A DNA stretch of 48,492 nucleotides, taken from Treponema sp. (GTDB lineage Bacteria > Spirochaetota > Spirochaetia > Treponematales > Treponemataceae). Positions 8,135 to 17,525 of the stretch are shown here, piece after piece (position 1 is the stretch's first letter; the number at the start of each line of letters is the position of its first letter). The DNA lies in NCBI GenBank assembly GCA_024687165.1, contig JAILEY010000036.1:1-48492 (forward strand), in the 5' to 3' direction. The notes beneath the pieces were generated by a model, which did no database searches, was not told where the DNA came from, and saw only the letters and a program-made list of their open reading frames with translations. The translations under genes and the position numbers were made by a program.

Positions 8135-11100
8135 TTAAAACTCCTGATGTTTTCTTTCTTTTCTTGCAAGAATTAACTGCTGTTTTTCCTCTTTTCTCTT
8201 TGCTTTCTTTGCGGCTTTCTTGAGGCGTCTGTTGTTTACGATGTAATAGATTGAAGGCATAAGGAATAACGTCATTACTGAACCGAATGTCATTCCACCG
8301 AAAACAGTTAAACTGATTGGCTGCATTGAAGCACTTCCTTCTCCAGGGAAGAATGCCATTGGAACAAGTGAAATAACTGTTGTAAGAGTAGACATGAGGA
8401 TTGGTCTCAGTCGGTTTCTTGCGGCTTCTATACATGCTTCCTTGAGTTCCATTCCGCGTTTTCTTAAGAGGTTTGTGTAATCTACAAGAACGATACCGTT
8501 GTTAACGATTGTACCAACAAGAACGAGAACACCCATTACTGTTACAACGTTAAGTTGATGTCCCATAATCAGGTAGATGATAATTACACCGATGAATGAG
8601 AATGGAATCGTAATAAGAACGATGAACGGGTCTACAAGAGATTCGAACTGACTTGCCATTACAACGAAAACAAGAATTGCTGCCATGATGATGACTGCTG
8701 CGAATCCTGTAACGGCTTCAATCATGTCTTCCATATCTCCGGAATAGTTGATTGTAACTTCATCATCTTTTGGAATATTGTCATTTATAAGTTTTCCAAC
8801 TTTCTGGTATGCAACATCAAGAGAAAGACTTGGATCTGGTTTTCCTGTAACGTGGATGATTCTGGCCTGATTTTCACGATAGATTGTTACAGGTGCAAGA
8901 TTTTCTTCATAGTGTGCAAAGCTTGAAAGAGGAATTCTTTTTCCCTGTGAGTTTACAACAGAAATCATGTCCAGGTCTCCGAGTCGAACACGGTCTTTTG
9001 CTGACATTCGCACAACAACATCAATATCATCACCTCTTCTTGTGAATCGGCTTGCTGTTTTACCGTTAATTGCTGCGTTAATTTCTGCACCTACGTTGTA
9101 AATGTTGAGTCCAAGCTCGTACATTCTTGCACGGTCAACAATGATTTCAGCCTGCGGAAGACCATCTTCCTGGTCACTTGTAATTTCAGAAACAATATCC
9201 TGTCCTTTTTCCCGGAGAACTTTTTCAACCTGAGCTGCAGTTTTTCTTACGAGCTCAAGATCATCACTTCTTACGTCTACAGAAAGGCTTCCTCCTCCCA
9301 TGCTGTTCATTCCTGTTCCGAATTTAATTTTTGCACCCGGGAACTTATTGAAGTATTTCTGGAGCTTTGCTTTTGCTGTTTTTTCATTGTCATATCCAGG
9401 CTTTCTTTCGTGTTCAGGATAAAGTGTGAATCTTAATGAGCCTGTATTTGTTTCAGAACCTGCAGACATCATATTTGTTCCACCGACAGTGATTGAAGTA
9501 TATTTAACACCCTTGAGTTCCTGTTCAGAAATTTCGTACATCTGAAGGAGCATGTCTTCTGTAACTTCAAGCTTAGATCCCTGTGGAAGCGTAAATTCAA
9601 CTGTAACAGTATTTGATGCTGTTGAAGGCATGAACTGGAATCCTACGATTTTGATTGCAGCCATTGAAGCGGCAAAAACAATGATAAGAATAAAGATGAA
9701 CATCTTTCTGTGATTCAAAACAAACTTTACGCCGTTTGCATATGAAGAATCGAGCTTGAGGAAGAAATTGTTTAGAATCTTATTGAGTCCGTATGAAATT
9801 CCAGTTTTGTCCTCGTCAACAATTTTATCGATTCTTAAATAAGATGAACACAATACCGGAACAAGACAAATTGCAACAACAAGTGAACACATCAGTGAGA
9901 AAATGATTGTGAATGCAAGGCTGTCGAACATCTGTCCCATGATTCCAAGCTTACTCTTGAACATAAGCATTGGAAGAAAGATACATACAGATGTAAGTGT
10001 TGATGAAGTGATTGAAGAAATCATTTCCTGGCTACCGAGAATTGCGGCAACCTGAGGCTTTGCATCTCTCTGACGGTAAGCGTAAATATTTTCAAGGATA
10101 ACGATTGAGTTATCAACAAGCATACCGATACCAAGCAGAAGACCGGCCATTGAAATCATGTTGATGCTGATTCCCTTGAAGTACATCAGCATAAGTGTAA
10201 TGAATACTGAAATAGGAATTGAAAGTCCAACAATGAAAGTTGTCTTGAAAGATCTGAGAAAGATAAAGAGAACAAGAATTGCAAGAAGTGCACCCTGAAT
10301 AACTGATTTAACAACTTCCCAGATTGTGTTTTCGATTTCATCTGTTGTGTTGTATGTTTCAATAATTTTTACGTCAGATGGAAGTTCTCTTTCAAGCTGT
10401 TTCATTACCTTTCTTACTCTGTGTGCTGCCTGAACTGAGTTTTTACCACTCTGTCTCTGGATTGTAAGCATTACACAAGGTGAGCCGTCAAGATATGCGA
10501 GTGTAGACTGATCTTTATATCCTTCATAAACATCTGCAATGTCACGGAGTCTTACTGTCAAAAGCTGACCTGCAGCTTTCATATCCAGTGAATCGGCTGT
10601 ATATGAGATAACTGTATCTTTGATGTCTTCAATCGTTTTATATTTTCCGTTTGTCTTGATTGTATAGTTGAGGTCTCCGTTAGTGATTGTACCGCCTGAA
10701 CTCTGTATGTTCTGAGCTCCGATCATCTGTGCGACTGTAGAAATTGAAAGACCGTATGCTTCAAGTCTGTCGCGCGGAATATCTATGTTGATTGTAAGTT
10801 CACGACCGCCGATAACGTTTGCTGATGCAACACCGTCAAGTTGTTCAAGACGAGGCTGAAGTACGTCTTCTGCAAGTGTACGAAGTTCCTCTGGAGTTCG
10901 TTTTCCTTCAAGAGTAAGCATCATGATTGGCATCATTGAAGGATCCATTTTGATTGTTGTTGGAGAGTCTGCTCCATCAGGCAGATAAGAACGTACCAAA
11001 TCGATTTTGTCTCGTATGTAGCCTGAAGTTGCGTCAAGGTTTACACCGTAATTCATTTCAAGAATTATGAGGCTCATTCCAGACTTTGAGCGGGACTGGA

Positions 11101-11338
11101 GTTTTTTTAGTCCGCTTACACCACTTAATGAACTTTCAAGAACGCTGGTGACGCTCTGCTCTACTTCTTCCGGTCCTGCATTTTCATACTTAGTGATGAC
11201 AATCATGTACGGAAGATCCATATCCGGATACATATTAACCGGCAAATTAAATACACAATAAATTCCAAGTCCGATCATTACAAGAAAAACAAGCAATGTT
11301 GTGACTGGCTTTTTTACACATCTTTCTGCAAGTGTCAT
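8135..11338 (-). CDS. RND efflux transporter permease (AcrB/MexB-type)
   Basis: Inner-membrane proton-driven pump of 1067 residues, the normal length. It has the RND start AERCVKKPVTTLLVFLVMIGLG, two large periplasmic loops, and twelve predicted helices in two halves. The fourth-helix motif GMLVDNSIVILENIY carries the proton-relay aspartate, with Asn where many HAE1 pumps have a second Asp. The second-half repeat motif is VLVGTIVNNGIVLVDY. It lies in an operon with a TolC-type channel and a lipoprotein adaptor, forming a complete tripartite system. The C-terminus is lysine-rich. The substrate is not predictable; an HAE-type drug/lipid exporter is more likely than a metal exporter. Confidence 0.93.
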   Translation of the reverse strand: MTLAERCVKKPVTTLLVFLVMIGLGIYCVFNLPVNMYPDMDLPYMIVITKYENAGPEEVEQSVTSVLESSLSGVSGLKKLQSRSKSGMSLIILEMNYGVNLDATSGYIRDKIDLVRSYLPDGADSPTTIKMDPSMMPIMMLTLEGKRTPEELRTLAEDVLQPRLEQLDGVASANVIGGRELTINIDIPRDRLEAYGLSISTVAQMIGAQNIQSSGGTITNGDLNYTIKTNGKYKTIEDIKDTVISYTADSLDMKAAGQLLTVRLRDIADVYEGYKDQSTLAYLDGSPCVMLTIQRQSGKNSVQAAHRVRKVMKQLERELPSDVKIIETYNTTDEIENTIWEVVKSVIQGALLAILVLFIFLRSFKTTFIVGLSIPISVFITLMLMYFKGISINMISMAGLLLGIGMLVDNSIVILENIYAYRQRDAKPQVAAILGSQEMISSITSSTLTSVCIFLPMLMFKSKLGIMGQMFDSLAFTIIFSLMCSLVVAICLVPVLCSSYLRIDKIVDEDKTGISYGLNKILNNFFLKLDSSYANGVKFVLNHRKMFIFILIIVFAASMAAIKIVGFQFMPSTASNTVTVEFTLPQGSKLEVTEDMLLQMYEISEQELKGVKYTSITVGGTNMMSAGSETNTGSLRFTLYPEHERKPGYDNEKTAKAKLQKYFNKFPGAKIKFGTGMNSMGGGSLSVDVRSDDLELVRKTAAQVEKVLREKGQDIVSEITSDQEDGLPQAEIIVDRARMYELGLNIYNVGAEINAAINGKTASRFTRRGDDIDVVVRMSAKDRVRLGDLDMISVVNSQGKRIPLSSFAHYEENLAPVTIYRENQARIIHVTGKPDPSLSLDVAYQKVGKLINDNIPKDDEVTINYSGDMEDMIEAVTGFAAVIIMAAILVFVVMASQFESLVDPFIVLITIPFSFIGVIIIYLIMGHQLNVVTVMGVLVLVGTIVNNGIVLVDYTNLLRKRGMELKEACIEAARNRLRPILMSTLTTVISLVPMAFFPGEGSASMQPISLTVFGGMTFGSVMTLFLMPSIYYIVNNRRLKKAAKKAKRKEEKQQLILARKERKHQEF

Positions 11339-11362
11339 AAATCTTTTTCCTGAAAATTGATT

Positions 11363-12301
11363 TTATTCTTTGTTTGTACTCGAGGTAGTAACAATGCTGA
11401 CTTTAGCTCCGTCGTTAAGAAGTGACTGTCCTTTTATAACAATCTCATCACCGACAAAAAGTCCCTGCTGAATTTCTGTTTTTGCATCAACTGTAATACC
11501 AAGTGTTACCGGTGCCATTTTTACTGTAGCCGGTTCTTTTTCTGTTGCCTGAGTTGCAACAACGAATATGTAAGGCTTTTCTTCGCGTGTAACAATTGCA
11601 TTTGAAGGAACAACGATTACATTATTCATTACGTCTGTAATCAGTTTAACTCTTGCAAACATTCCGACTCTGATTCTTTTGTCCGGATTTGCAAACTTCA
11701 GCTTGATTGCCATTGTTCTTGAAACACTATCGAGGACCGGGCTTACTTCAAAAACATTTGCCTTGAACTCAACACCAGGGTATGCATCAAAAGTTACAAC
11801 CGCAGACTGCTTTTCCTTGATGCGGCTTATGAATCTTTCTGAAACATTTACTTTAATCTGAAGTTCGTCTGTATCTGCAATTTTTGCAACAGCCATTGAC
11901 TGACTTACTGATGTTCCGACTGTGTATGGAAATGAAGTTACTCTTCCTGAAATGCTTGCTTTAACAGGGCTTGCTGAATAAGTCATACCTGCACGGCTTG
12001 CGTCAACATATGCAAGAATCTGGTCCTTTTTTACAAGGTCGCCTACACTGACAAGAACGCGTGAAATCTTTCCTGACATATCCGGCATTACATCTACGGA
12101 AGAAACTGCAGAAACATCACCGCTGAATTCAAGGTAATTGTCAAGGTTGCCTTCAGTTGTCTTGAATGTGTTTACTGCAAAAAGAGCATCTGCATCTCCT
12201 CCATTGCTGTTTTTACCTTTTCCTTTGTTGCATGAAACTGCGCAGATGCAGAATGAAACTGCTGTAAATACTGCTGCAGCCTTTAATAATGTTTTTTTCA
12301 T
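11363..12301 (-). CDS. RND periplasmic adaptor (membrane fusion) lipoprotein
   Basis: A 312-residue HlyD/AcrA-type adaptor. The N-terminus is a lipoprotein signal ending AVSC with Cys24, so it is probably anchored in a membrane. Split lipoyl/barrel-sandwich halves are visible (SAVSSVDVMPDMSGKISRVLVSVGDLVKKDQILA, then ISGRVTSFPYTVGTSVSQSMAVAKI); the coiled-coil hairpin between them is almost absent, which makes this a short adaptor. A beta-barrel domain and a C-terminal membrane-proximal domain follow. GGGAG precedes the ATG. It bridges the RND pump and TolC-type channel encoded on either side. Confidence 0.9.
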   Translation of the reverse strand: MKKTLLKAAAVFTAVSFCICAVSCNKGKGKNSNGGDADALFAVNTFKTTEGNLDNYLEFSGDVSAVSSVDVMPDMSGKISRVLVSVGDLVKKDQILAYVDASRAGMTYSASPVKASISGRVTSFPYTVGTSVSQSMAVAKIADTDELQIKVNVSERFISRIKEKQSAVVTFDAYPGVEFKANVFEVSPVLDSVSRTMAIKLKFANPDKRIRVGMFARVKLITDVMNNVIVVPSNAIVTREEKPYIFVVATQATEKEPATVKMAPVTLGITVDAKTEIQQGLFVGDEIVIKGQSLLNDGAKVSIVTTSSTNKE

Positions 12302-12312
12302 GTTGTTTCTCC

Positions 12313-13692
12313 CTATTTATTTTCTGTAGTTTTTCCGGTAAGTGAAATATCAAGTGTATTTTCAAGATCAAGCAGTGCTGAAATGTAATTGAATTTCTGT
12401 GCTGCAAGACCAAGCTTTGCCTGATTCAGCTGATTTTCAGCATCACGAAGGTCAAGAAGTTCTCTTGTTCCGTTTCTGTATGCTTTAAGCGTTGAATAGT
12501 AAGAACGCTCAGCAAGCTCAATGTTTCGTCCCATGTTTGTAATTTGTTCACGTGCTTCCTGAAGTGTGTTGCATGCTTTTCTTACTTCAATTCTTTTGTT
12601 TTCAAGAAGCATTTCTTTTGAAATCTGAAGCTTTTCAAGGTTTGCATTCAGAGTCTTAATTTGCTGCTGTGTAGAAGACCATGGAAGTATATTTGTGAGG
12701 TTCCAGGCTACAGTAAGACTAAGTGAACCCTTGTCATTGAATTCATCGAAGTCGTTGAATCCGGAGCCTGTAGGCTGATATCCCCAGCTGAGTGCAAGTG
12801 CCGGTGTATATGCGCTTAATTTAAGGGCTTTGCAGTTTAATTCAACAATTTCAATGTTCTTTTCAAGTGACTTGATGTCGAGGCTTGAGGAACCGTACTG
12901 TTCAATCAGTTTTTCATAGTTTGCATCGATATATTCTGTTGTAATTGATCCTGCAAGCTTGATTTCAGTTCCAACCGGAAGCCCGAGAAGAAATGCAAAT
13001 GTATCAATCTGCTGCTTGAGCTCACGTTCAGCTTTTTTTACGTCCGGTCTCATGTTTTCATAAGTAACCTGTGCCTGAAGAAGTGAAAGCTCTGGAACAA
13101 GACCATTTTTGTAGTTAGTTTCTGCCTGTTCTGCTCTCTGTCTTGCATTTGCCAGTGAGTTCTTCTGGATTGCTAAACTTTCCTGCTGGAGAAGAAGTCC
13201 GTAAAAGAGCTTCTGTACATTTGTCTTTGTTTCCTTGAGGCTCTGCTCGTGGGTAATTTTTCCGGCTTCATATTCTGCTTTTGAGGCTTTAATCTGCTGA
13301 ATATAAGCCATGCTGAAATTCCAGCTTACTCCGATATTTCCTGCAAGAGCCCAGTGCATTTTTTCAGTTTCTGTCATAAGGGGCTGATGAGCCAGAGCAA
13401 GAGTTGAATTTGTCTGCTCAAGTGTACTTGAAATGTCATTTGTTCTTATAACTGTACCGCTGAGTTGTACATTCGGTAGAAAAACGTTCCATGCGTTGTC
13501 TCCAGCGCGTTTTTTGATTTCAAGATCAATGTCCGCTGTTTTAAGTGTGTGGCTGTTCTTGAGTGCATATTCAACGGCCTGATCTACAGTTAAAGTAACC
13601 GACTGTTCGTTTTCTTTTGCTTCCTGAGCTGAAACTGCAATTGATGTAATAATTAATCCTGCTACAAGAATCTGTTTTTTTAGTTTCATCAT
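12313..13692 (-). CDS. TolC-family outer membrane efflux protein
   Basis: A 459-residue outer-membrane channel component. It begins with a signal peptide (about residues 1-22, ending AVSAQ) followed by VTLTVDQAVEYALKNSHTL, the typical first TolC repeat. Long alpha-helical heptad-rich segments follow (KTNVQKLFYGLLLQQESLAIQKNSLANARQRAEQAE), and the second repeat ends RNGTRELLDLRDAENQLNQAKLGL. The start is 3 bp after the regulator's stop, with GGAGG in the end of the regulator gene, so the two are co-translated. It completes the tripartite efflux pump with the two downstream genes. Confidence 0.92.
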   Translation of the reverse strand: MMKLKKQILVAGLIITSIAVSAQEAKENEQSVTLTVDQAVEYALKNSHTLKTADIDLEIKKRAGDNAWNVFLPNVQLSGTVIRTNDISSTLEQTNSTLALAHQPLMTETEKMHWALAGNIGVSWNFSMAYIQQIKASKAEYEAGKITHEQSLKETKTNVQKLFYGLLLQQESLAIQKNSLANARQRAEQAETNYKNGLVPELSLLQAQVTYENMRPDVKKAERELKQQIDTFAFLLGLPVGTEIKLAGSITTEYIDANYEKLIEQYGSSSLDIKSLEKNIEIVELNCKALKLSAYTPALALSWGYQPTGSGFNDFDEFNDKGSLSLTVAWNLTNILPWSSTQQQIKTLNANLEKLQISKEMLLENKRIEVRKACNTLQEAREQITNMGRNIELAERSYYSTLKAYRNGTRELLDLRDAENQLNQAKLGLAAQKFNYISALLDLENTLDISLTGKTTENK

Positions 13693-13695
13693 TTA

Positions 13696-14916
13696 CTATT
13701 CTTCCTCCCTCTGCCCTTCGGCAATCATGTAGAAAATATCTTTTAATGCGGCATGAATCATCTCACTTGAAAAATTGTGGATGTCAGCGTGTATACAAAG
13801 AAATACGGTAACCGCAAAGTACCATGCAAGTACCGTTGTTGCGTCTATTGCGGCAATTCCAAGGTCCGGAATGTTTTTTACAATATCGCAGTTTAAAAAG
13901 TAAGAATAATCTCTCCTGTATTTTTTTTGTTCATCCTCAATGGTCATAACTGATTTATTAATTTGATTTTGAAACTGAAACCATTTGCAGACAGTAAGAA
14001 CTTCCCTATAGCGCATGAAAAATTCAGCTTCTGTTTCCATAAATATATAGATTCCTTCAAGCGGATTTTCTGCATTTTCCATATTCTTTCTTGAAAGCTC
14101 AAGCATTGTTGAAACCATTTTGTGCTGAATTTCGCTGATCATCTGGCTCTTGTCTGAAAATTTTGAATAAAGGCTGCTTTTTGCTAGTCCAAGCTCTTTT
14201 GCAATACTGTCAACCGTAATTCCCTGAAACCCTGATTTTGAAACAATTTTTGCTATTGCCTTAAGTGTTCTGTCACTTTCTGGAATTTTTTCAATGTTCT
14301 TTCTGCAGATGTTATCAAGTTCTGCAAGGCGGAATACACCGATATCCTTGTGGTTACCGTTTGTTCCTTTATTTACAAAAGCAGTCAGTTTTTCTGCAAA
14401 TTCATCTATTTCCTTCTCTGTCAGTGTGATGTTCTTTTTGATGCATGTCATATTTAATGCACAAAGATAGAACAAAAGGCAACCACCGATAAAAATAACG
14501 TTCTTGTAAAGGTTCCAGTTAAGGACTTTTCCGTCTTTTGAGAAAAGATCTTCAAGTACATATGTGCCCTTTTTCTGCAGGTTCAGTACAAAGTCATCAA
14601 AATTAAAGTTAAAAGTATTTGATACAAGATAAAAAATGTACTGTTTTTTATTTATCATCATCTTGATTATTTCTTTTATGATTGCAGAATGATCTCCGTA
14701 GTGACTTTCATCCTTGATTATTTCGTAGAAGTCGCTGTAAATTCTGTCTCTCATTGTGAAATCAAGCTCATCTTTGCTTTTGAAATGCTTGTATATTGCA
14801 GCCTTTGTGATGCCTACACGTTCTGCAATCATGGAAAGAGAAATTTTTTCCAGGTTTATCCAGTTATAGAATGAGAAAGCTGAACTGATGATTTTTTCTT
14901 TTGTATCACAAGACAT
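13696..14916 (-). CDS. Tandem-domain TetR-family regulator
   Basis: A 406-residue protein about twice the usual TetR length. Two TetR-type DNA-binding domains are visible: residues ~5-55 with HTH around SMIAERVGITKAAIYKHFKSKDE, and residues ~215-262 with HTH around VDSIAKELGLAKSSLYSKFSDKSQ. Each is followed by a helical region of ligand-domain length, so this looks like an internal fusion or duplication of two regulators. It is the first gene of the efflux operon and its promoter contains a palindrome, which suggests autorepression together with the pump. The start ATG at 14916 has no good Shine-Dalgarno. Confidence 0.88.
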   Translation of the reverse strand: MSCDTKEKIISSAFSFYNWINLEKISLSMIAERVGITKAAIYKHFKSKDELDFTMRDRIYSDFYEIIKDESHYGDHSAIIKEIIKMMINKKQYIFYLVSNTFNFNFDDFVLNLQKKGTYVLEDLFSKDGKVLNWNLYKNVIFIGGCLLFYLCALNMTCIKKNITLTEKEIDEFAEKLTAFVNKGTNGNHKDIGVFRLAELDNICRKNIEKIPESDRTLKAIAKIVSKSGFQGITVDSIAKELGLAKSSLYSKFSDKSQMISEIQHKMVSTMLELSRKNMENAENPLEGIYIFMETEAEFFMRYREVLTVCKWFQFQNQINKSVMTIEDEQKKYRRDYSYFLNCDIVKNIPDLGIAAIDATTVLAWYFAVTVFLCIHADIHNFSSEMIHAALKDIFYMIAEGQREEE

Positions 14917-14939
14917 AAAATTCGTTTATAAATTATTTA

Positions 14940-14959
14940 GTTACCGATTGTTCGGTTAC
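14940..14959. promoter_or_regulatory. TetR-type operator of the efflux operon
   Basis: Imperfect palindrome with a perfect core ACCGA-N4-TCGGT (14943-14956) inside a 20-bp element starting GTTACCGA. It begins 7 bp downstream of the -10 box, over the expected transcription start, so a bound regulator would block transcription. Its binding by the adjacent tandem TetR protein is inferred. Confidence 0.65.
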
Positions 14960-14966
14960 TTAGATA

Positions 14967-14995
14967 AATATAATAAAATCATACTAAATAGTCAA
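14967..14995 (-). promoter_or_regulatory. Efflux operon promoter
   Basis: On the minus strand TTGACT (14990-14995), exactly 17 bp, TATATT (14967-14972). It reads directly over the palindromic operator into the TetR gene and the tolC-adaptor-RND-PII genes. Confidence 0.75.
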
Positions 14996-15060
14996 CAAAA
15001 TGTGCAGAAAGTTTAGAAAAAATGCATGTAATTTGGCAAAATTGTCATAAGAAATATTGA

Positions 15061-15089
15061 TTGAACAAGATAATGTTTTCTTATATATT
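15061..15089 (+). promoter_or_regulatory. metG promoter
   Basis: TTGAAC (15061-15066), 17 bp, TATATT (15084-15089). The leader would be about 85 nt and contains a 15-bp palindrome, AAAAGAC-T-GTCTTTT (15104-15118), of unknown role. A GGGGGA ribosome binding site precedes the start. Confidence 0.6.
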
Positions 15090-15179
15090 ATTTAGAAAGT
15101 TTTAAAAGACTGTCTTTTGAACCTTTAAATAAGATTTTTTTATTTCAGAATTCATAACTTAATCCGGGGGATTTAAAAA

Positions 15180-17525
15180 ATGAACAGAAGACTTGTAACT
15201 TCAGCACTTCCTTACGTAAATAATATTCCACATCTTGGAAACCTTATACAGATGCTTTCTGCAGATGTTTTCTCACGCTTTTGCAGAAGCCGCGGATATG
15301 AAACAATGTTCATCTTTGGAACTGATGAATATGGTACTGCAACAGAAACTCGTGCTCTTGCAGAAAACAAAACACCTCGTGAGCTTTGTGATTATTACTA
15401 CAATGAACACAAAAAGATTTACGACTGGTTTAAGATTGATGCAGATTGTTTCGGCCGTACATCAAATGAAGAATGTACAGAAATTACACAGAGCCTTTAT
15501 AAGGATCTTGAAAAAAACGGATTGATTAAGGAACATTCAAATCAGCAGCTTTTCTGTCCGAAATGCAACCGTTATCTTGCAGACCGTTATGTTCATGGTA
15601 CATGTCCAAAATGTGGCTTTGAAGATGCCCGCGGTGACCAGTGCGACGGCTGTGGTTCTCTCCTTGATCCTGTTGAACTTAAAAATCCACGCTGTTCTGT
15701 ATGTGGTGCAACTCCTGAAGTTCGTGACACAAAGCACCTTTTCATAGATCTTCCTGCAATCAGCAAAAAACTTGGTGAATATGTTGAAAAAACAAGTGTT
15801 GATGGTAAATGGAGCGACAATGCAATCAACATGACAAAGGCATGGATTCGTGATGGCCTTAATGAACGTGCAATTACGCGTGACCTAAAGTGGGGAATTC
15901 CTGTTCCTCGTGAGGGTTATGAAAATAAGGTTTTCTACGTTTGGTTTAATGCTCCGATCGGATATATTTCAATTACAAAACAGCTTGCGGATGAACTTAT
16001 TAAAATGTCAAAGCCTTCTTTTGACTGGAAAGCATGGTGGCTTCCTGAAGAATCTTCTGATGCAAATGCTAAAGTTCCTGTTGATTTGTTTCAGTTTATT
16101 GGAAAAGATAATATTCCGTTCCACACTGTTATTTTCCCTTGTACACTTCTTGGTTCTGGCAGAAACTGGACAAAGCTTTATCATATGAGTTCTACAGAAT
16201 ATCTTAATTATGAAGACGGAAAATTTTCAAAGAGCCGTGGTGTCGGTGTATTTGGAACTGATGCAATTGAAACTGGAATTAAGGCTGATGCCTGGCGTTT
16301 CTATATTTTCTATAATCGCCCTGAAAAACAGGATTATCAGTTTACATGGAAGGAATTCCGTGAAAAGTACAATGGAGAACTTATCGGTAACCTTGGAAAT
16401 CTTGTAAACCGCACTCTCCTATTTGTTCAAAAATATTATGATTCAAAGATTCCTGATGCTCCAATCGACGAAGAAATCTGGAATAAAGTTAAGAATCTTG
16501 AAAAGGAAATTACAGAAAATCTTGAATGGGCAAATCTTAAGGATGCATTCCATAAGATGTTTGAAATTTCTGATATCGGAAATAAGGCTTTCCAGGACAC
16601 TGAGCCATGGAAAACACGTACTACTGATCCTGAACGAGCAGCAAAGCTTATTCATACTTTGTGTTATATGCTTAAGGATCTTATGATTATGGTTCATCCA
16701 TATATGCCTCAGTTCTCAGAAAAGATTCTCTCTTATTTTGGAAAAACTGTTAAAGAAGCACATTTTAACGATGAAAGCTTTGGAAAGGAAAAGTCTAAAG
16801 ATCAGCTTGACTGGAGCGATCTTGGAAAAACTGAAGGACTTTCAGCTGTTGGTGCAACAGAAGTATTCTTTACTCCGCTTGATCAGAAAACTGCAGATGC
16901 ATTTAAGGTAAAATTTGCGGGAAATCAGGCTGAACGCAGTGCTGAAGGGGATGCAAAAAAAGACAAGAAAAAAGAAAATAAGGCTAAATCAAAAGCCGAA
17001 CCAGTAGTGCTTCCTTTTGAAAAACAGAGTGCGCATTTTAATGAAAAGATTGAACTTAAAGTTGCAAAGATTATAAAGATTGAAAACAATCCTGAAAGTG
17101 ACAAGCTTTACGTTGAGACTCTTGATGATGGCAGTGGAAAAGAAAGAATCATTCAGTCAGGATTGCGCGATTATCTTAAGAGTGAAGAACTTCTTGGAAA
17201 GCACATAATTCTTGCTTCAAATCTTGCACCAAGAAAAATGCGCGGAATTGAAAGTTTCGGTATGCTTCTTGCGGCTGATTATAAGGATGCAGACGGAAAG
17301 GATTGTGTTGAGCCTCTTGAAGCTCCGTGGGCTGCTCCTGGAACAAAGGTAATTCTTGAAGGTGCTGATGTGAATGCTGAAAAGCCATCTCAGATTACCG
17401 CAGATGATTTTTTTGCCGTTGAAATTAAGACAAAAGATAATAATGTTCAGATTGGCGGTGTAAATCTTGTAGTTGACGGAAAGCAGCTTAAAACAGAAAA
17501 AACTGTTAATGGAGATATTCATTAA
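15180..17525 (+). CDS. metG: Methionyl-tRNA synthetase
   Basis: Charges tRNA-Met with methionine. The class I signature HIGH appears as HLGN near residue 19 and KMSKS as KFSKS near residue 350. A zinc-knuckle region contains CPKCNRYL, CPKCGFED, CDGCG and CSVCG, i.e. the two-knob form. The C-terminal part (from ~residue 620) is an EMAP/Trbp111-like tRNA-binding domain (KIELKVAKI...NPESDKLYVE...LAPRKMRGIESFGMLLAA), joined by a lysine-rich linker. Total length 781 residues. Strong GGGGGA Shine-Dalgarno. Its stop overlaps the start of the FemAB-type gene by 1 nt (TAATG). Confidence 0.97.
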   Translation: MNRRLVTSALPYVNNIPHLGNLIQMLSADVFSRFCRSRGYETMFIFGTDEYGTATETRALAENKTPRELCDYYYNEHKKIYDWFKIDADCFGRTSNEECTEITQSLYKDLEKNGLIKEHSNQQLFCPKCNRYLADRYVHGTCPKCGFEDARGDQCDGCGSLLDPVELKNPRCSVCGATPEVRDTKHLFIDLPAISKKLGEYVEKTSVDGKWSDNAINMTKAWIRDGLNERAITRDLKWGIPVPREGYENKVFYVWFNAPIGYISITKQLADELIKMSKPSFDWKAWWLPEESSDANAKVPVDLFQFIGKDNIPFHTVIFPCTLLGSGRNWTKLYHMSSTEYLNYEDGKFSKSRGVGVFGTDAIETGIKADAWRFYIFYNRPEKQDYQFTWKEFREKYNGELIGNLGNLVNRTLLFVQKYYDSKIPDAPIDEEIWNKVKNLEKEITENLEWANLKDAFHKMFEISDIGNKAFQDTEPWKTRTTDPERAAKLIHTLCYMLKDLMIMVHPYMPQFSEKILSYFGKTVKEAHFNDESFGKEKSKDQLDWSDLGKTEGLSAVGATEVFFTPLDQKTADAFKVKFAGNQAERSAEGDAKKDKKKENKAKSKAEPVVLPFEKQSAHFNEKIELKVAKIIKIENNPESDKLYVETLDDGSGKERIIQSGLRDYLKSEELLGKHIILASNLAPRKMRGIESFGMLLAADYKDADGKDCVEPLEAPWAAPGTKVILEGADVNAEKPSQITADDFFAVEIKTKDNNVQIGGVNLVVDGKQLKTEKTVNGDIH

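Noticed and set aside
15090-15179. T-box or riboswitch in the metG leader; T-box before trpE
   Set aside because: Leaders are too short and lack the T-box sequence and specifier stem; only a short palindrome is present in the metG leader.
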